From positions 2,728,001-2,792,000 of the forward strand of contig OZ001190.1 of assembly GCA_963921355.3 (NCBI GenBank): a DNA stretch of 64,000 nucleotides, written 5' to 3'. Of this stretch, positions 36,898-45,569 are shown in pieces. The notes beneath the pieces are model-generated. The model saw only the letters and a list, made by a program, of their open reading frames with translations. It searched no databases and was not told the DNA's origin. The stretch is from CAWUEZ02 sp963921355. Its GTDB lineage: Bacteria > Pseudomonadota > Alphaproteobacteria > Thalassobaculales > Thalassobaculaceae. Position 1 is the stretch's first letter; each line of letters begins with the position of its first letter. The position numbers and the translations under genes were made by a program.

Positions 36898-37803
36898 ATG
36901 GCAAGGACACCGAGAGATTTTGGCGGCCAAGGCGGCGGCCAGGGCGGCGGTCAAGGTGGCGGCACCATGGGGTTGCCCGAAGATCAGATCATCATCTGCC
37001 GCCATCTGGGTCTGATCGGTCGTCGTCTCGACGGCTGGGAGAGCACATTCGACAGGGCGAAAACGCCGATCCTGGCCAATACGTCCTTCCCCGATCGTGG
37101 GTGGGATGCCCTCCATAGGGCCCGGGCCGTCGTTGCCGACTTTATGGCCTCAGAGACCTGGCGCACGGAGTGTGACCCAGGTCGGCCAGACGATAGTCCC
37201 AAAGCGCTCAAGAAGGAAATCGAGGCGCTCGTCAAACTTGGATTGGATGTCGGGCCCGATGAAGTCCGAGAGATCGAGATTCAGGCGTACAGCGTCCTGC
37301 CTCACTTGGCCAATCTTCTGCAGGCCTCGAGCGTTTCGCGCCCGGGAACGTGGGCGGTTGTATTGATCGCCCACGAGGTCGCCGCGGCCGTCGGGTCCTA
37401 TTTCAAGTTGAGGTACATGCGGGCCCGGCCGGCCCAGGTCTGGACGCCCTTGCACCCCGAGATTGCGACACCGGCGCACCCGTCATATCCGAGCAATCAC
37501 GCCCTGCAATCATATCTGATTGCGGAGTGTCTAAAGCAGGCCAACGCCAGCCTTGAGAAGCTGGTGTTTCCCCTGGCGGAACGTATTGCTGTCAATCGAG
37601 AGCGGATCGGCGTCCACTTCCCCAGCGACACCAAGGCCAGTGTCGACATGTCAAAGAAACTTGCCGATCTGCTGGCAAATAACGGTTACTACGAAGATGC
37701 GTTGAAAGAGGCTGCAGGCGAATGGGCCGGAGCGACGGCCGAACCCGGCCCCACACCTCCGCGGGCTCCACACCAGACCAAAGCCAAAAAGCCGAAGGCC
37801 TGA
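36898..37803 (+). CDS. PAP2/vanadium-haloperoxidase-like protein
   Basis: 301 residues. The three phosphatase-superfamily motifs are visible: KLRYMRARP (motif 1, KxxxxxxRP), PSYPSNHA (motif 2) and NRERIGVHFPSD (motif 3 with catalytic His). No membrane-spanning segments are obvious, so it is more like soluble vanadium haloperoxidase-type proteins than lipid phosphatases. The N-terminus holds a GGQGGGQGGGQGGG low-complexity tract and the C-terminus a Pro/Lys tail. ATG 36898 follows an excellent AGGAGG. It is convergent with the SARP regulator. Substrate unknown. Confidence 0.75.
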   Translation: MARTPRDFGGQGGGQGGGQGGGTMGLPEDQIIICRHLGLIGRRLDGWESTFDRAKTPILANTSFPDRGWDALHRARAVVADFMASETWRTECDPGRPDDSPKALKKEIEALVKLGLDVGPDEVREIEIQAYSVLPHLANLLQASSVSRPGTWAVVLIAHEVAAAVGSYFKLRYMRARPAQVWTPLHPEIATPAHPSYPSNHALQSYLIAECLKQANASLEKLVFPLAERIAVNRERIGVHFPSDTKASVDMSKKLADLLANNGYYEDALKEAAGEWAGATAEPGPTPPRAPHQTKAKKPKA

Positions 37804-37851
37804 CAGCTGGTACCGTTGAGACTGAGGGCCGTCCAGTTGCTTTCCGGGCGG

Positions 37852-39858
37852 CTACTCGGGGAAGCCGGCGGCCAGCAGATGCTCGCCGTAGGTCCGTCGT
37901 CTGGCCTCGTCGGCAAAGGGGTGCCATTCGACGATGTTGCGCACCCGACGGTGCGGCAGTGCCGCCATGGTTTCCCGCGCAACCTCCTCGGCTTCCTTCA
38001 ATCGGCCGGCCGCCGCCAGAGACGCGGCGGCCCAGCCCCCGGTGCTGGGCAGATTAGGCACCGTCGCCATGGCGCGCAGGCCGTGGCCGGCAGCCGTATC
38101 GTAGTCGCCCGCGGTGTAATAGGCAGCACACAGCGCCAGATAGAAGCTGTGGGCATCGCGGTCGCGGGGTGAGAGTTCGAGGGCCAGTTCAGCCCGTCCG
38201 ATCGCCTCCTCGGCTTCGCCGACGAAGCTGTATGTCATGCTGCTCCAGCGGAGCGCCTCGGTGGAATTCGGCGACGCGTCGAGCGCTCTCTGAAACAGGC
38301 TCTTTGCCATCGTGTAGTCGCGGTGGAACAGCGAGCGACGGTGGCCATAGAAGACCAGGGCGCGGACATTCATGCTGTCGTATTGCAGAGCCGTCTTGGC
38401 GAGCTTCTCGACCGTTTCAATATCACTCGTGCGGTCGGTGGCGTGGCCTTCGGCGACCAGCAGTCCATACCAGTCCGCGGCCAGCGCGTAGGCTTCAGCG
38501 TAGGTCGGCTCCTCGGCGATCACATCGTCAATCAGCAACTTGGCTTTCTCGAAATTGCTCCTGTCGACCGATGTCATGTATTCGCGCGCAAGCAGGATCT
38601 TCTCGTATGACGACATGCTGGTCGGGCGCTTCCCTCTGATCCTGATTAGCTCAAGGTCCTGGACCCGGGGTGCGAGGCTGTTGACCGTGTGGGCGACGAC
38701 GCGGTCCTGATCGGCAAACGAAAAGCTCTTCGACAGGGTCGAGATGTTGGTTCCGACGACCGATCCAGTGTCTGCTGCGACCAGTTCGGTTGTCAGCCTT
38801 ACATCATCCTGCGCCTGGCGAATGGCGCCGCGCACCAGATAACGCACCCCGAGTTTCTCGACGACGCTGGCAAGACCCTCGGGGCCGTGCAGGTCCATGG
38901 TTGAGCCATGAGAGATCACGCTCAACTCCCGCAGCCCGGAGAGTTGGGCGATGATGTCGGCGACCATGCCGCCGGCCAGATGGCTTGGAAAATGTTCGTC
39001 GCCGAACTGGTCGAAGGGCAGGACCGCAATCCTCGGCGGATCCTCGCGGGAGACGATCGGATCTGGTTGTGTCGGCGCATCCTTCGATGAGTTGCGTAGA
39101 CGACTAACCAACTCCTCGGTTTCCGGGGCCGGGCCCACTCCCAGCTCACGGCGCAGCAATTCCGAGACGTGCATGTATTGACGCAGTGCATCGCTTCTCC
39201 TGCCCGCCGCAACATAGGCGGACATCAACCGCCGATGATTGTCTTCGCGCAGGGGGTCGATCGCGACGGCCGTGTCCTGATCGCCAGCAGTCATGCTCGC
39301 CTCGACCAGACGGGCGCCGATTGCCAACGCCTGATCTTCCAGTTCGGTACGGGTGGCTATCAGCCAGTCATCGAAGGCTTGTGATATCGGCGGCAGGCCC
39401 TCAAGCAGAGGCCCCTTGTAGGACTCGTAGGCGGACAGCAGAGCTTCCACCGCCGAGATGCCGTTGCACTGCCTCAGCTGCACCGCGTCACAGCTGAGAG
39501 GCGAGAAGCCAATCGACAAAGAGCCATCGCGATCAACGACAAGTGGTGAACCGTCGGCCAGTTTACGGTTCAGACCGTGCAGCAGTTGGCGAAGGCTGCT
39601 GCGGGATTGCTCGCCGGCACGGTCTGGCCAGATCAATTCAGCGATCCGCTCACGTGTCGCCGGTCGGCCCTGGTTAAGGGCGAGGTAGGCAATCAACGCG
39701 CACGCTCGCACCGGAAGTCCGACGACCGGCTCCGATCCAATCTCGAGAGTGAAACCACCGAGCAACGACAGGCAAGCAACTGCAGACGTGTTGCCGTCGG
39801 CGCCGTTGTTGGAACCGTCATTCATGTCGTCGACATGATCCTCCACAATTCCATCCAT
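37852..39858 (-). CDS. SARP-type regulator with TolB-like and TPR domains
   Basis: 668 residues. Residues 25-110 form an OmpR/SARP winged helix (LLGGFTLEIGSEPVVGL, RERIAELIWPD, SSLRQLLHGLNRKL). A bacterial transcriptional activator (BTAD) domain follows (DNHRRLMSAYVAAGRRSDAL, ELLRRELGVGPAPETEEL). Then comes a TolB N-terminal-like segment (PRIAVLPFDQFGD, LVRGAIRQAQDDVRLTTELV) and a C-terminal TPR array (KSLFQRALDASPNSTEAL). This architecture is common in alphaproteobacterial regulators of unknown signal. It faces the protease/PAP2 genes, which may be its targets; that is inference from position. An alternative start is 39825. Confidence 0.8.
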   Translation of the reverse strand: MDGIVEDHVDDMNDGSNNGADGNTSAVACLSLLGGFTLEIGSEPVVGLPVRACALIAYLALNQGRPATRERIAELIWPDRAGEQSRSSLRQLLHGLNRKLADGSPLVVDRDGSLSIGFSPLSCDAVQLRQCNGISAVEALLSAYESYKGPLLEGLPPISQAFDDWLIATRTELEDQALAIGARLVEASMTAGDQDTAVAIDPLREDNHRRLMSAYVAAGRRSDALRQYMHVSELLRRELGVGPAPETEELVSRLRNSSKDAPTQPDPIVSREDPPRIAVLPFDQFGDEHFPSHLAGGMVADIIAQLSGLRELSVISHGSTMDLHGPEGLASVVEKLGVRYLVRGAIRQAQDDVRLTTELVAADTGSVVGTNISTLSKSFSFADQDRVVAHTVNSLAPRVQDLELIRIRGKRPTSMSSYEKILLAREYMTSVDRSNFEKAKLLIDDVIAEEPTYAEAYALAADWYGLLVAEGHATDRTSDIETVEKLAKTALQYDSMNVRALVFYGHRRSLFHRDYTMAKSLFQRALDASPNSTEALRWSSMTYSFVGEAEEAIGRAELALELSPRDRDAHSFYLALCAAYYTAGDYDTAAGHGLRAMATVPNLPSTGGWAAASLAAAGRLKEAEEVARETMAALPHRRVRNIVEWHPFADEARRRTYGEHLLAAGFPE

Positions 39859-40327
39859 TCTGACGACAAACCCCTTCGTCCTTCAACTCCCTGATTTCGT
39901 TGAGACAAACGTGATGGTCTCGTGAAGGTTGCCGAAGCTGAACACCCTGATCAGGTCGGGCTTTGTGGCGACGTCGAAACACGGAGTAAGGAAACAACGA
40001 TTCCTGCATCCCGACCACAGAGGTGGTGGCGATCATCGGGAAACCGCTACCCGGCAGTCGGCCGGCCCCCGTCTGGATCGGGATTGAAGGATATCAGGAG
40101 CCCGGGCGGCCGCTCCTGGGTCGCAGCGATGTCTCCGCCTCCTTTGTGCGAGCGCGGACCGGAAGCGATGGTGTCTCGGTGTATGCCTATCCGTTCCTGT
40201 TCGGGATCGGCGAGGGACCCTGGGCGCTTCCCCGAGGGATCGACGTGTTCCCGACACCCCCGCCAGAGTGAGCCCGTCGAGCCGAAGAGGAAAAGCTAAG
40301 GCTGCAGGAAATCGCCGAGCGGAGGCG
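39859..40327. other. Region between SARP gene and histidine kinase remnant
   Basis: 469 bases with at most one small gene (40023-40271, listed separately). The first 160 bases upstream of the SARP gene presumably hold its promoter, but no clear -35/-10 pair was found. Confidence 0.4.
40023..40271 (+). CDS. Small hypothetical protein or gene remnant
   Basis: 82 residues from GTG 40023: natural-looking composition (AIIGKPLPGS, VWIGIEGYQEPGRPLL, VYAYPFLFGIGEGPW) and strong G/C bias at third positions, unlike a chance frame. There is no good ribosome site; the open frame extends about eleven codons upstream of the GTG to a TAA, so it may be the surviving end of a longer gene. No family recognised. 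Confidence 0.3.
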   Translation: MVAIIGKPLPGSRPAPVWIGIEGYQEPGRPLLGRSDVSASFVRARTGSDGVSVYAYPFLFGIGEGPWALPRGIDVFPTPPPE

Positions 40328-41482
40328 TCAGCGCTGTGACTCCTGGATCAGCGACAGAATGCCCCCGACACCGGGTTCGGCAACGATGCGGGAGTGCGGC
40401 AGGGAGACGGTGACCCGGGTTCCGCGGCCGGGCATGCTGTCCACGATCAGTTAACCGTCATGGGCTTCGACGATCGCTTTGCAGATCGGCAGACCCAACC
40501 CGGTGCCCGCTTCTCCCCCCTGCATGGCGGTTTCGGTCCGTCCGAAGGGCAGCATCGCGATCTTGACCTCCTCCGGCGTCATGCCAGGTCCATTGTCCCA
40601 GACGGTGATCCCCAGCGCGTCGTCGGTCCTCTGATAGGTGACACCGATACGACGCCGGGCCGGCGTGTACTTGATCGCGTTGTTGAGCAGATTGATCAGC
40701 ACCTGGCGGAGTTGCATCTCGTCGGCGAGGATCACCGGCAACGCCGTTGCGTCCGGCAGGGTGATCCCGATGGATTTCCGATCCGCGTTCGGACCAACAA
40801 GACTCAATGCCGACTCGAGCAGGGCCTGCAACTCGACAGTGCGCTCCGCCAGCGATTCCGGCCCGGCGCTGGCACGCCCGAGATCGAGCGCGCCGTTGAC
40901 CAGGCCGAGCAGGTGCTGACCCGCCCAAACGATGTCATCCGCATAATCGCTGTACTTGTCGTTGAGCGGTCCGAAATGCTTGCCGGAGAGGATCTGACCG
41001 AAACCGATGACCGCGTTGAGTGGGGTGCGCATCTCATGGGCCAGGTTGGCGAACAGGCGCACGATCTGGTTGTGGGTGCTCGCGCGCACCTCAGCCTCGG
41101 CCAACGCCGCCCGGGCCGTGTCGACAGGGGCCAACGCGATCACGGTCGGCACTGCCGCGCCGGTACCGTCTGAAACTCGGACGAGGACCTCAATTGTACT
41201 GCCGTCAAACCGGGTCGCCTGACCGGCCCGCCATTCCTCCGGAGCGTCGGACGTCGAGGCGCTGACCGTGGGTACGGGCCCCGGCAACGCGACGATGTGG
41301 TCGAGCGCGGCGCCCGTCAGACTGTCGGGTGACGGAGCCCGCAGGAGATCCCGCACCGCGGCATTTGCGCCGACGATAAGATCCCCCTCGACCAGCAGCA
41401 GCGGCGCCGGCAGCGCTTCGATATCGACAAGGTGCGGCGCCTCTGCCATCGGGTCGGGGACCAATGTGGAGGTTTGCGTCAC
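40328..41482 (-). pseudogene. PAS-type sensor histidine kinase with in-frame stop
   Basis: As sequenced, 343 residues (41482-40451). It has a PAS-like sensor part (LPAPLLLVEGDLIVGANAAV), then the H-box with phospho-acceptor His149 in FANLAHEMRTPLNAVIGFGQ, N-box LINLLNNAIKYTP, G1 DNGPGMTPEE and G2 GTGLGLPICKAI. TAA at 40453-40451 follows AHDG. Reading on in the same frame gives LIVDSMPGRGTRVTVSLPHS and a further 20 residues to TGA at 40328, exactly the last strands of a HATPase_c domain. The stop therefore trims 41 residues; a C-to-T change in CAA explains it. The start overlaps the pentapeptide gene end by ATGA. No partner response regulator is adjacent and no membrane segment was seen. Confidence 0.8.
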
Positions 41483-41850
41483 AGGCCGCGGGCTCCATCG
41501 AGATCCGCGCCCTCCAGGATGGCGCCCTCAAGTTTGGCGCCGTCGAGCGAGCAGGAGCGCAGCTTGGCGCCGGTCAGATCCGCGTCGCTCAGGTCGGCCC
41601 GCCGCAGATCGGCGTTGGTCAGGTTGAGCTCCCGCAGCTTGGCGCGCGACAGGTCGGCGCCGACGAACGACGCGCCGATGGCATTGCCGGGAATGGCACG
41701 GCCACGATCGGAGATCGAGAGGGGGGACAGGTCGGCGCCGACCAGCTTGGCGTCGTTGAGATAGGCATCGTTCAGGGTGCTGCCCCGCAGGTCCGATCCC
41801 TGGAGGTTGGCCTGGCGCAGATCTGTCCCGGTGAAATCGACCAGCGCCAT
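41479..41850 (-). CDS. Pentapeptide-repeat protein, second part
   Basis: 123 residues made almost entirely of A(D/N)LxX pentapeptides (FTGTDLRQANLQGSDLRGST, NLTNADLRRADLSDADLTG, KLEGAILEGADLDGARGL), which fold as a right-handed quadrilateral beta-helix. It begins six bases after the stop of the longer pentapeptide gene, in the same frame, without a ribosome site of its own. The five-residue register runs through the stop without slip, so it is most likely the C-terminal part of one larger protein. Its end overlaps the histidine kinase start. Confidence 0.65.
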   Translation of the reverse strand: MALVDFTGTDLRQANLQGSDLRGSTLNDAYLNDAKLVGADLSPLSISDRGRAIPGNAIGASFVGADLSRAKLRELNLTNADLRRADLSDADLTGAKLRSCSLDGAKLEGAILEGADLDGARGL

Positions 41851-41856
41851 CGAGGT

Positions 41857-42792
41857 TCACACGATGCTGGCGGCGAACAGGGTGGTCTGCCGAATGGCCG
41901 CCGCCGCCAGGCTTTTTCCGGTCCAGTTCATGCGCGGCAGCATCAGGCCGTCGAGCACCAACCGGTTGCCCTCCGCGGCGTTGGTGTCGACCCAGGTCCG
42001 ATGGGCGGCCAGCATGGCATCGAAGTCGAGCCCGAGTTCCTCGGAGGTCTTCGGTTTGGTCGCGCGGTTGAAGGCGGGGTGCTCAAGCAAGGCATGGTCG
42101 GCGATCGCACCGGTCAGATCGGCCCCGGCGAAGTCGCAATCGTCGATATGCACGTCGGTCAGAATGGCGCCACGGAGGTCGGCATTCTCGACCCGGCAGC
42201 CGACCAGCGAAGCGCCCTCCAGGTTGGCGTTTCGGAACACCGCCGTGCGCATGTCGGTGCGCTGGAACGCGGCGTTCTTCATGTTGGCGCCGGTGAAATC
42301 GGCTTTGACGGCGAAGGACTGACCGATCTTCGCGGCCGAGAGGTCGACACCATGGGCCTGGACGCCCGACAGATCGGTAGCCTCGGTCTCTTCGTTCAGG
42401 CCGGTGAAGGTGCCCCGGCGCGCCCGGGCCAGGACCGCCTCGCGGATGTCGGCACCGGACAAGTTGGCACCGTTCATCGAGGCGCCGCGAAAACTCGCCC
42501 CCCGCAGATCGGAGCGCGTCAGATCGACGCCGAAGAAGCAGGCGAATTTCAGGATGCAACCTTCCATCCGGGCGTCGACCAGCGTCGAGCCCGTGAAATC
42601 GGCTTCCGACAGATCGCACCGCGCGAACTGCATGCCGTCGAGCTGCAGTTCCTTCAGCGTCGCGCGCCGGCCGCCGGGCAACCGTTTCATGTAGCGATCG
42701 TGGAGCTGAATCGCCGTACTCAACTCGCGGCGATCGGGCACACGAATTCCATCCAGCTCCGCGTGGTCCTCAGACAAATCCGCCGCTCCCAA
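41857..42792 (-). CDS. Pentapeptide-repeat protein, first part
   Basis: 311 residues. An N-terminal region (ELDGIRVPDRRELSTAIQ) is followed by pentapeptide repeats (FARCDLSEADFTGSTLVDAR, DLRGASFRGASMNGANLSGA, FRNANLEGASLVGCRVENAD), a non-repeat insert (KPKTSEELGLDFDAMLAAHR) and more repeats at the C-terminus. It ends at a TGA (41859-41857) in mid-repeat. With the following 123-residue gene it would make one protein of about 436 residues. It leads a small operon with a histidine kinase. The molecular role is unknown. Confidence 0.75.
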   Translation of the reverse strand: MGAADLSEDHAELDGIRVPDRRELSTAIQLHDRYMKRLPGGRRATLKELQLDGMQFARCDLSEADFTGSTLVDARMEGCILKFACFFGVDLTRSDLRGASFRGASMNGANLSGADIREAVLARARRGTFTGLNEETEATDLSGVQAHGVDLSAAKIGQSFAVKADFTGANMKNAAFQRTDMRTAVFRNANLEGASLVGCRVENADLRGAILTDVHIDDCDFAGADLTGAIADHALLEHPAFNRATKPKTSEELGLDFDAMLAAHRTWVDTNAAEGNRLVLDGLMLPRMNWTGKSLAAAAIRQTTLFAASIV

Positions 42793-43053
42793 GTGTCACG
42801 GACAGGAACGATAACGGTTCGAAACTTAAGGAACCGTTGTCAGCGGGCAGAAAAGTTGTTTTCGGTCCGCGCACTAGGGATAAGTGATTAATGCCATAAG
42901 CATTTTATGCGTCTTTTGGGCGAGAACGCCCGTTTGAATTCTGCGCCTAGGATGCATGCCGCCGAACGGCGCTTTTCCCGTCCGGACGTTCTGAGGCAGG
43001 TTTGCCAAGAAGGCTGTGGAGACAAGAACTCCGCCGATCCAAGGAGGAACGTC
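42793..43053. promoter_or_regulatory. Divergent promoter region, pentapeptide operon / dioxygenase
   Basis: 261 bases, A/T-rich for this genome between 42820 and 42910. It contains the palindrome at 42813-42838 and a small CATAA-GCATT-TTATG dyad (42895-42909). It serves the pentapeptide operon to the left and the dioxygenase gene to the right. Confidence 0.5.
42813..42838. promoter_or_regulatory. Perfect 8+8 palindrome, candidate operator
   Basis: AACGGTTC (42813-42820) and GAACCGTT (42831-42838) are exact inverted repeats around a ten-base spacer. Centres of the arms are about 18 bases apart, fitting a dimeric regulator. It starts 20 bases upstream of the pentapeptide gene. No T run follows, arguing against a terminator. 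Confidence 0.5.
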
Positions 43054-43920
43054 GTGAACGCCGTCACCGCCCTGCATGCGTTGTTCGCCGCCGAGATCGA
43101 TGGCATCGATGTCTCATCACCGGTTCCGGACGCAGACTTCGCCGAGATCGAGGAGGCCTTCCGCCGGTTCTCGGTCCTTGTGTTCCGCGATCAGCGGATC
43201 GACGACACCCGGCAGATCGCATTCAGCGAACGCTTCGGGGCGCTCGAGACCACCAAGGTCGGCACGGCCGGTGCCGGTAGCAAGCTCATCACCCTGTCGA
43301 ACATGGATCCGGCTGGCAATGTCGTTCCGCCGAGCGACAGACAGGTTCTGAACAACCGAGCCAACCGGCTTTGGCATGCCGACAGTTCGTTCAAGGCGGT
43401 GCCGGCCAAGGCCTCCATGCTGTCCGCCCGTGTGATTCCTTCCAAAGGCGGCGACACCGAGTTCATCAGCATGCGGGCGGTTTACGCGGGACTACTCCAC
43501 CATCTGAAACAGGCCGCCAAAGGCAAGGTCGTTGTGCATGATTTCGCCTACTCGCGCGCCAAGATCGATCCTGATCTGGTGACCGAAGAGGAGCGTGCGG
43601 CTGTACCCCCGGTCCGACAGGCGATGGTGATCGATCACGGTCCGGATCTCGGTAGATCGCTTTATCTGGGCGCCCATGCCGCGCGGGTTGAAGGCATACC
43701 GGAAGACGAGGGCCGGGCCTTGATCGACGAACTGATGGCCTTCGCCACCCAAGAGCGCTTCGTCTACGCGCACAAATGGCGACCGCACGATCTGGTGCTC
43801 TGAGACAACCGGTCGGTCATTCACCGAGCCACGCCCTTCGAGAGTACAAGCGAGAAGCGGTTGATGGTGCGCACCACCATCGCCGGGGACTGCCCGACCC
43901 TCGCGACAACCGCCGCATGA
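43054..43920 (+). pseudogene. TauD/TfdA-type Fe(II)/2-oxoglutarate dioxygenase with in-frame stop
   Basis: The start is GTG 43054, six bases after AAGGAGG. The first 249 residues have LHALFAAEIDGIDV, VLVFRDQRI and the iron ligands His108 and Asp110 in WHADSSF. TGA at 43801 interrupts HDLVL*DNRSVIHRA, where the family has a conserved Trp (LVLWDNR), i.e. TGG changed to TGA. The same frame continues with the third iron ligand (codon 257, IHRATPF) and the oxoglutarate Arg (MVRTTIAG) to a TGA that overlaps the next start as ATGA (43917-43920). As sequenced the product ends at 43803 and lacks the distal His and Arg, so it should be inactive. Substrate unknown. Confidence 0.83.
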
Positions 43921-45533
43921 CCGTGACCGCCGACATTGAGGCCGACTATGTCATCGTCGGGGCCGGGACCGCGGGGTGCGTTCTCGCGAACCGCCTGAGT
44001 GCCGATCCTCGGGTCCGTGTCGTTCTCCTGGAAGCGGGAGGCAGCGACCGTCACCCGTACGTTCAGGCGCCAGTCGGTTTCCTGAAAACCATCGCGGACC
44101 CCAGATTCAACTGGTGTTTCTCGACCGCCCCCGGCACGGGTGTCGACGGCCGGGTGATTCCGTCCCCGCGCGGTCGGGTGCTCGGCGGGTCGAGCGCGAT
44201 CAATGGGCATCTCTATGTGCGCGGTCAGGCGCGCGACTTCGACACCTGGGCGCAACTCGGGAATCGTGGTTGGGGCTATGAAGACGTATTGCCCTACTTT
44301 CGCCGGGCGGAGGATCGCTCGAGCGGTGGCGACGCCTACCACGGCATCGGCGGACCGCAGCACGTCTCCGACATCCACGAGCGCCATCCGATCTGTGAGG
44401 CTTTCATCGCCGGCGCGGAGAGCCTCGGCGTTCCGCGCAATGCCGACTACAACGGCGCGCGCCAGGAGGGCGTCGCCTATTACCAACGGACCATTCGCAA
44501 CGGGGTGCGCCACAGTGCGGCTACCGGCTATTTACGACCGGTACAGGGGCGCCGGAATCTGGAGATTGTCACCGACGCCCACGTCGAGCGGCTGGTCTTT
44601 GACGGTCGCCGGGCGGTCGGCGTGCGGTACCGCCAACACGGGCAGGCGCTAGCCGCAGTCGCGGCGCGGGAGGTCATCCTGACGGCGGGTGCGATCGGCA
44701 GCCCGCATCTGATGCAGGTATCCGGCATCGGCGATCCGCAGCATCTGCACGACATTGGAGTCGGTGTGGTCCACCCCTTGCCGTCGGTCGGGCAGGGCTT
44801 CCAGGATCACTATGCGGTCCGGGTCGTTCATCGGGTGACCGGAACGGGCACCCTGAACGAGCGCGCCCGGGGACCGCGGTTGCTGTGGGAGATCGGCCGG
44901 TGGTTGGGAACCGGCAAAGGACTGCTCGCCTTCAGCCCCGCCCATGTCGGGGCCTTCATCCGGTCGTCCGAGGACCTCGACGAGCCCGACCTGCAGTTCG
45001 TGTTCACCCCGGCGAGCTATTCCGATGGTGTCATCGGCGCGCTCCAGCGCGAGCCGGGCATGACCATCGGCGTCTGGCAGATGCGCCCCCACAGCACCGG
45101 TTATGTCCGGGCGCGAACGCCGGACTCGGCGGATGATCCCGAGATCCAGCCGAACTACCTGGTCGATCCGGCCGACCAGCAGTCGATCGTTCAGGGCTTG
45201 CGCTGGTGTCGGACCCTGCTGTCGAGTGCGGCACTCGCTCCCTATCGCGGATCCGAGACCCTGCCCGGCAAGGATGTCCAGAGCGACGATGCCTTGCTCG
45301 CCTATGCCAAGGCCAAGGGGGCCACCGTCTACCACGCCGTCAGCACCTGCCGGATGGGGACCGACCCGGAGGCTGTGGTCGATCCGACTCTGAGCGTGCG
45401 CGGCGTCGACCGGCTGCGGGTGGTCGACGCCTCGGTCATGCCGACGATGGTGTCCGCGAACACGAATGCCGCCACGATGATGATCGCCGAAAAGGCGGCC
45501 GACCTGATTGCCCGGCCGGAACCCAGGCTCTGA
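43917..45533 (+). CDS. GMC-family FAD oxidoreductase (choline dehydrogenase-like)
   Basis: 538 residues. The FAD-binding VIVGAGTAGCVLANRLSAD and VVLLEAGG are at the N-terminus. GMC signature 1 is in GRVLGGSSAINGHLYVRG, signature 2 in GAIGSPHLMQVSGIG. The C-terminal active site has YHAVSTCRMG and VVDASVMPTMVSANTNA. It oxidises an alcohol; BetA is a homologue but betaine genes are not adjacent, so the substrate is unknown. Its ATG overlaps the end of the read-through dioxygenase frame, suggesting that the pair formed one operon. Confidence 0.9.
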   Translation: MTVTADIEADYVIVGAGTAGCVLANRLSADPRVRVVLLEAGGSDRHPYVQAPVGFLKTIADPRFNWCFSTAPGTGVDGRVIPSPRGRVLGGSSAINGHLYVRGQARDFDTWAQLGNRGWGYEDVLPYFRRAEDRSSGGDAYHGIGGPQHVSDIHERHPICEAFIAGAESLGVPRNADYNGARQEGVAYYQRTIRNGVRHSAATGYLRPVQGRRNLEIVTDAHVERLVFDGRRAVGVRYRQHGQALAAVAAREVILTAGAIGSPHLMQVSGIGDPQHLHDIGVGVVHPLPSVGQGFQDHYAVRVVHRVTGTGTLNERARGPRLLWEIGRWLGTGKGLLAFSPAHVGAFIRSSEDLDEPDLQFVFTPASYSDGVIGALQREPGMTIGVWQMRPHSTGYVRARTPDSADDPEIQPNYLVDPADQQSIVQGLRWCRTLLSSAALAPYRGSETLPGKDVQSDDALLAYAKAKGATVYHAVSTCRMGTDPEAVVDPTLSVRGVDRLRVVDASVMPTMVSANTNAATMMIAEKAADLIARPEPRL

Positions 45534-45569
45534 TGGGACAGAGGAACCCGAGCCCCGCCACCAAGAGTC

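Noticed and set aside
35520..43920. Reassignment of stop codons to sense (alternative genetic code)
   Set aside because: Both TAA and TGA end many intact, overlapping genes in this window (for example the ATGA junctions and the BMP receptor TAA), so the four internal stops are not explained by a changed code.
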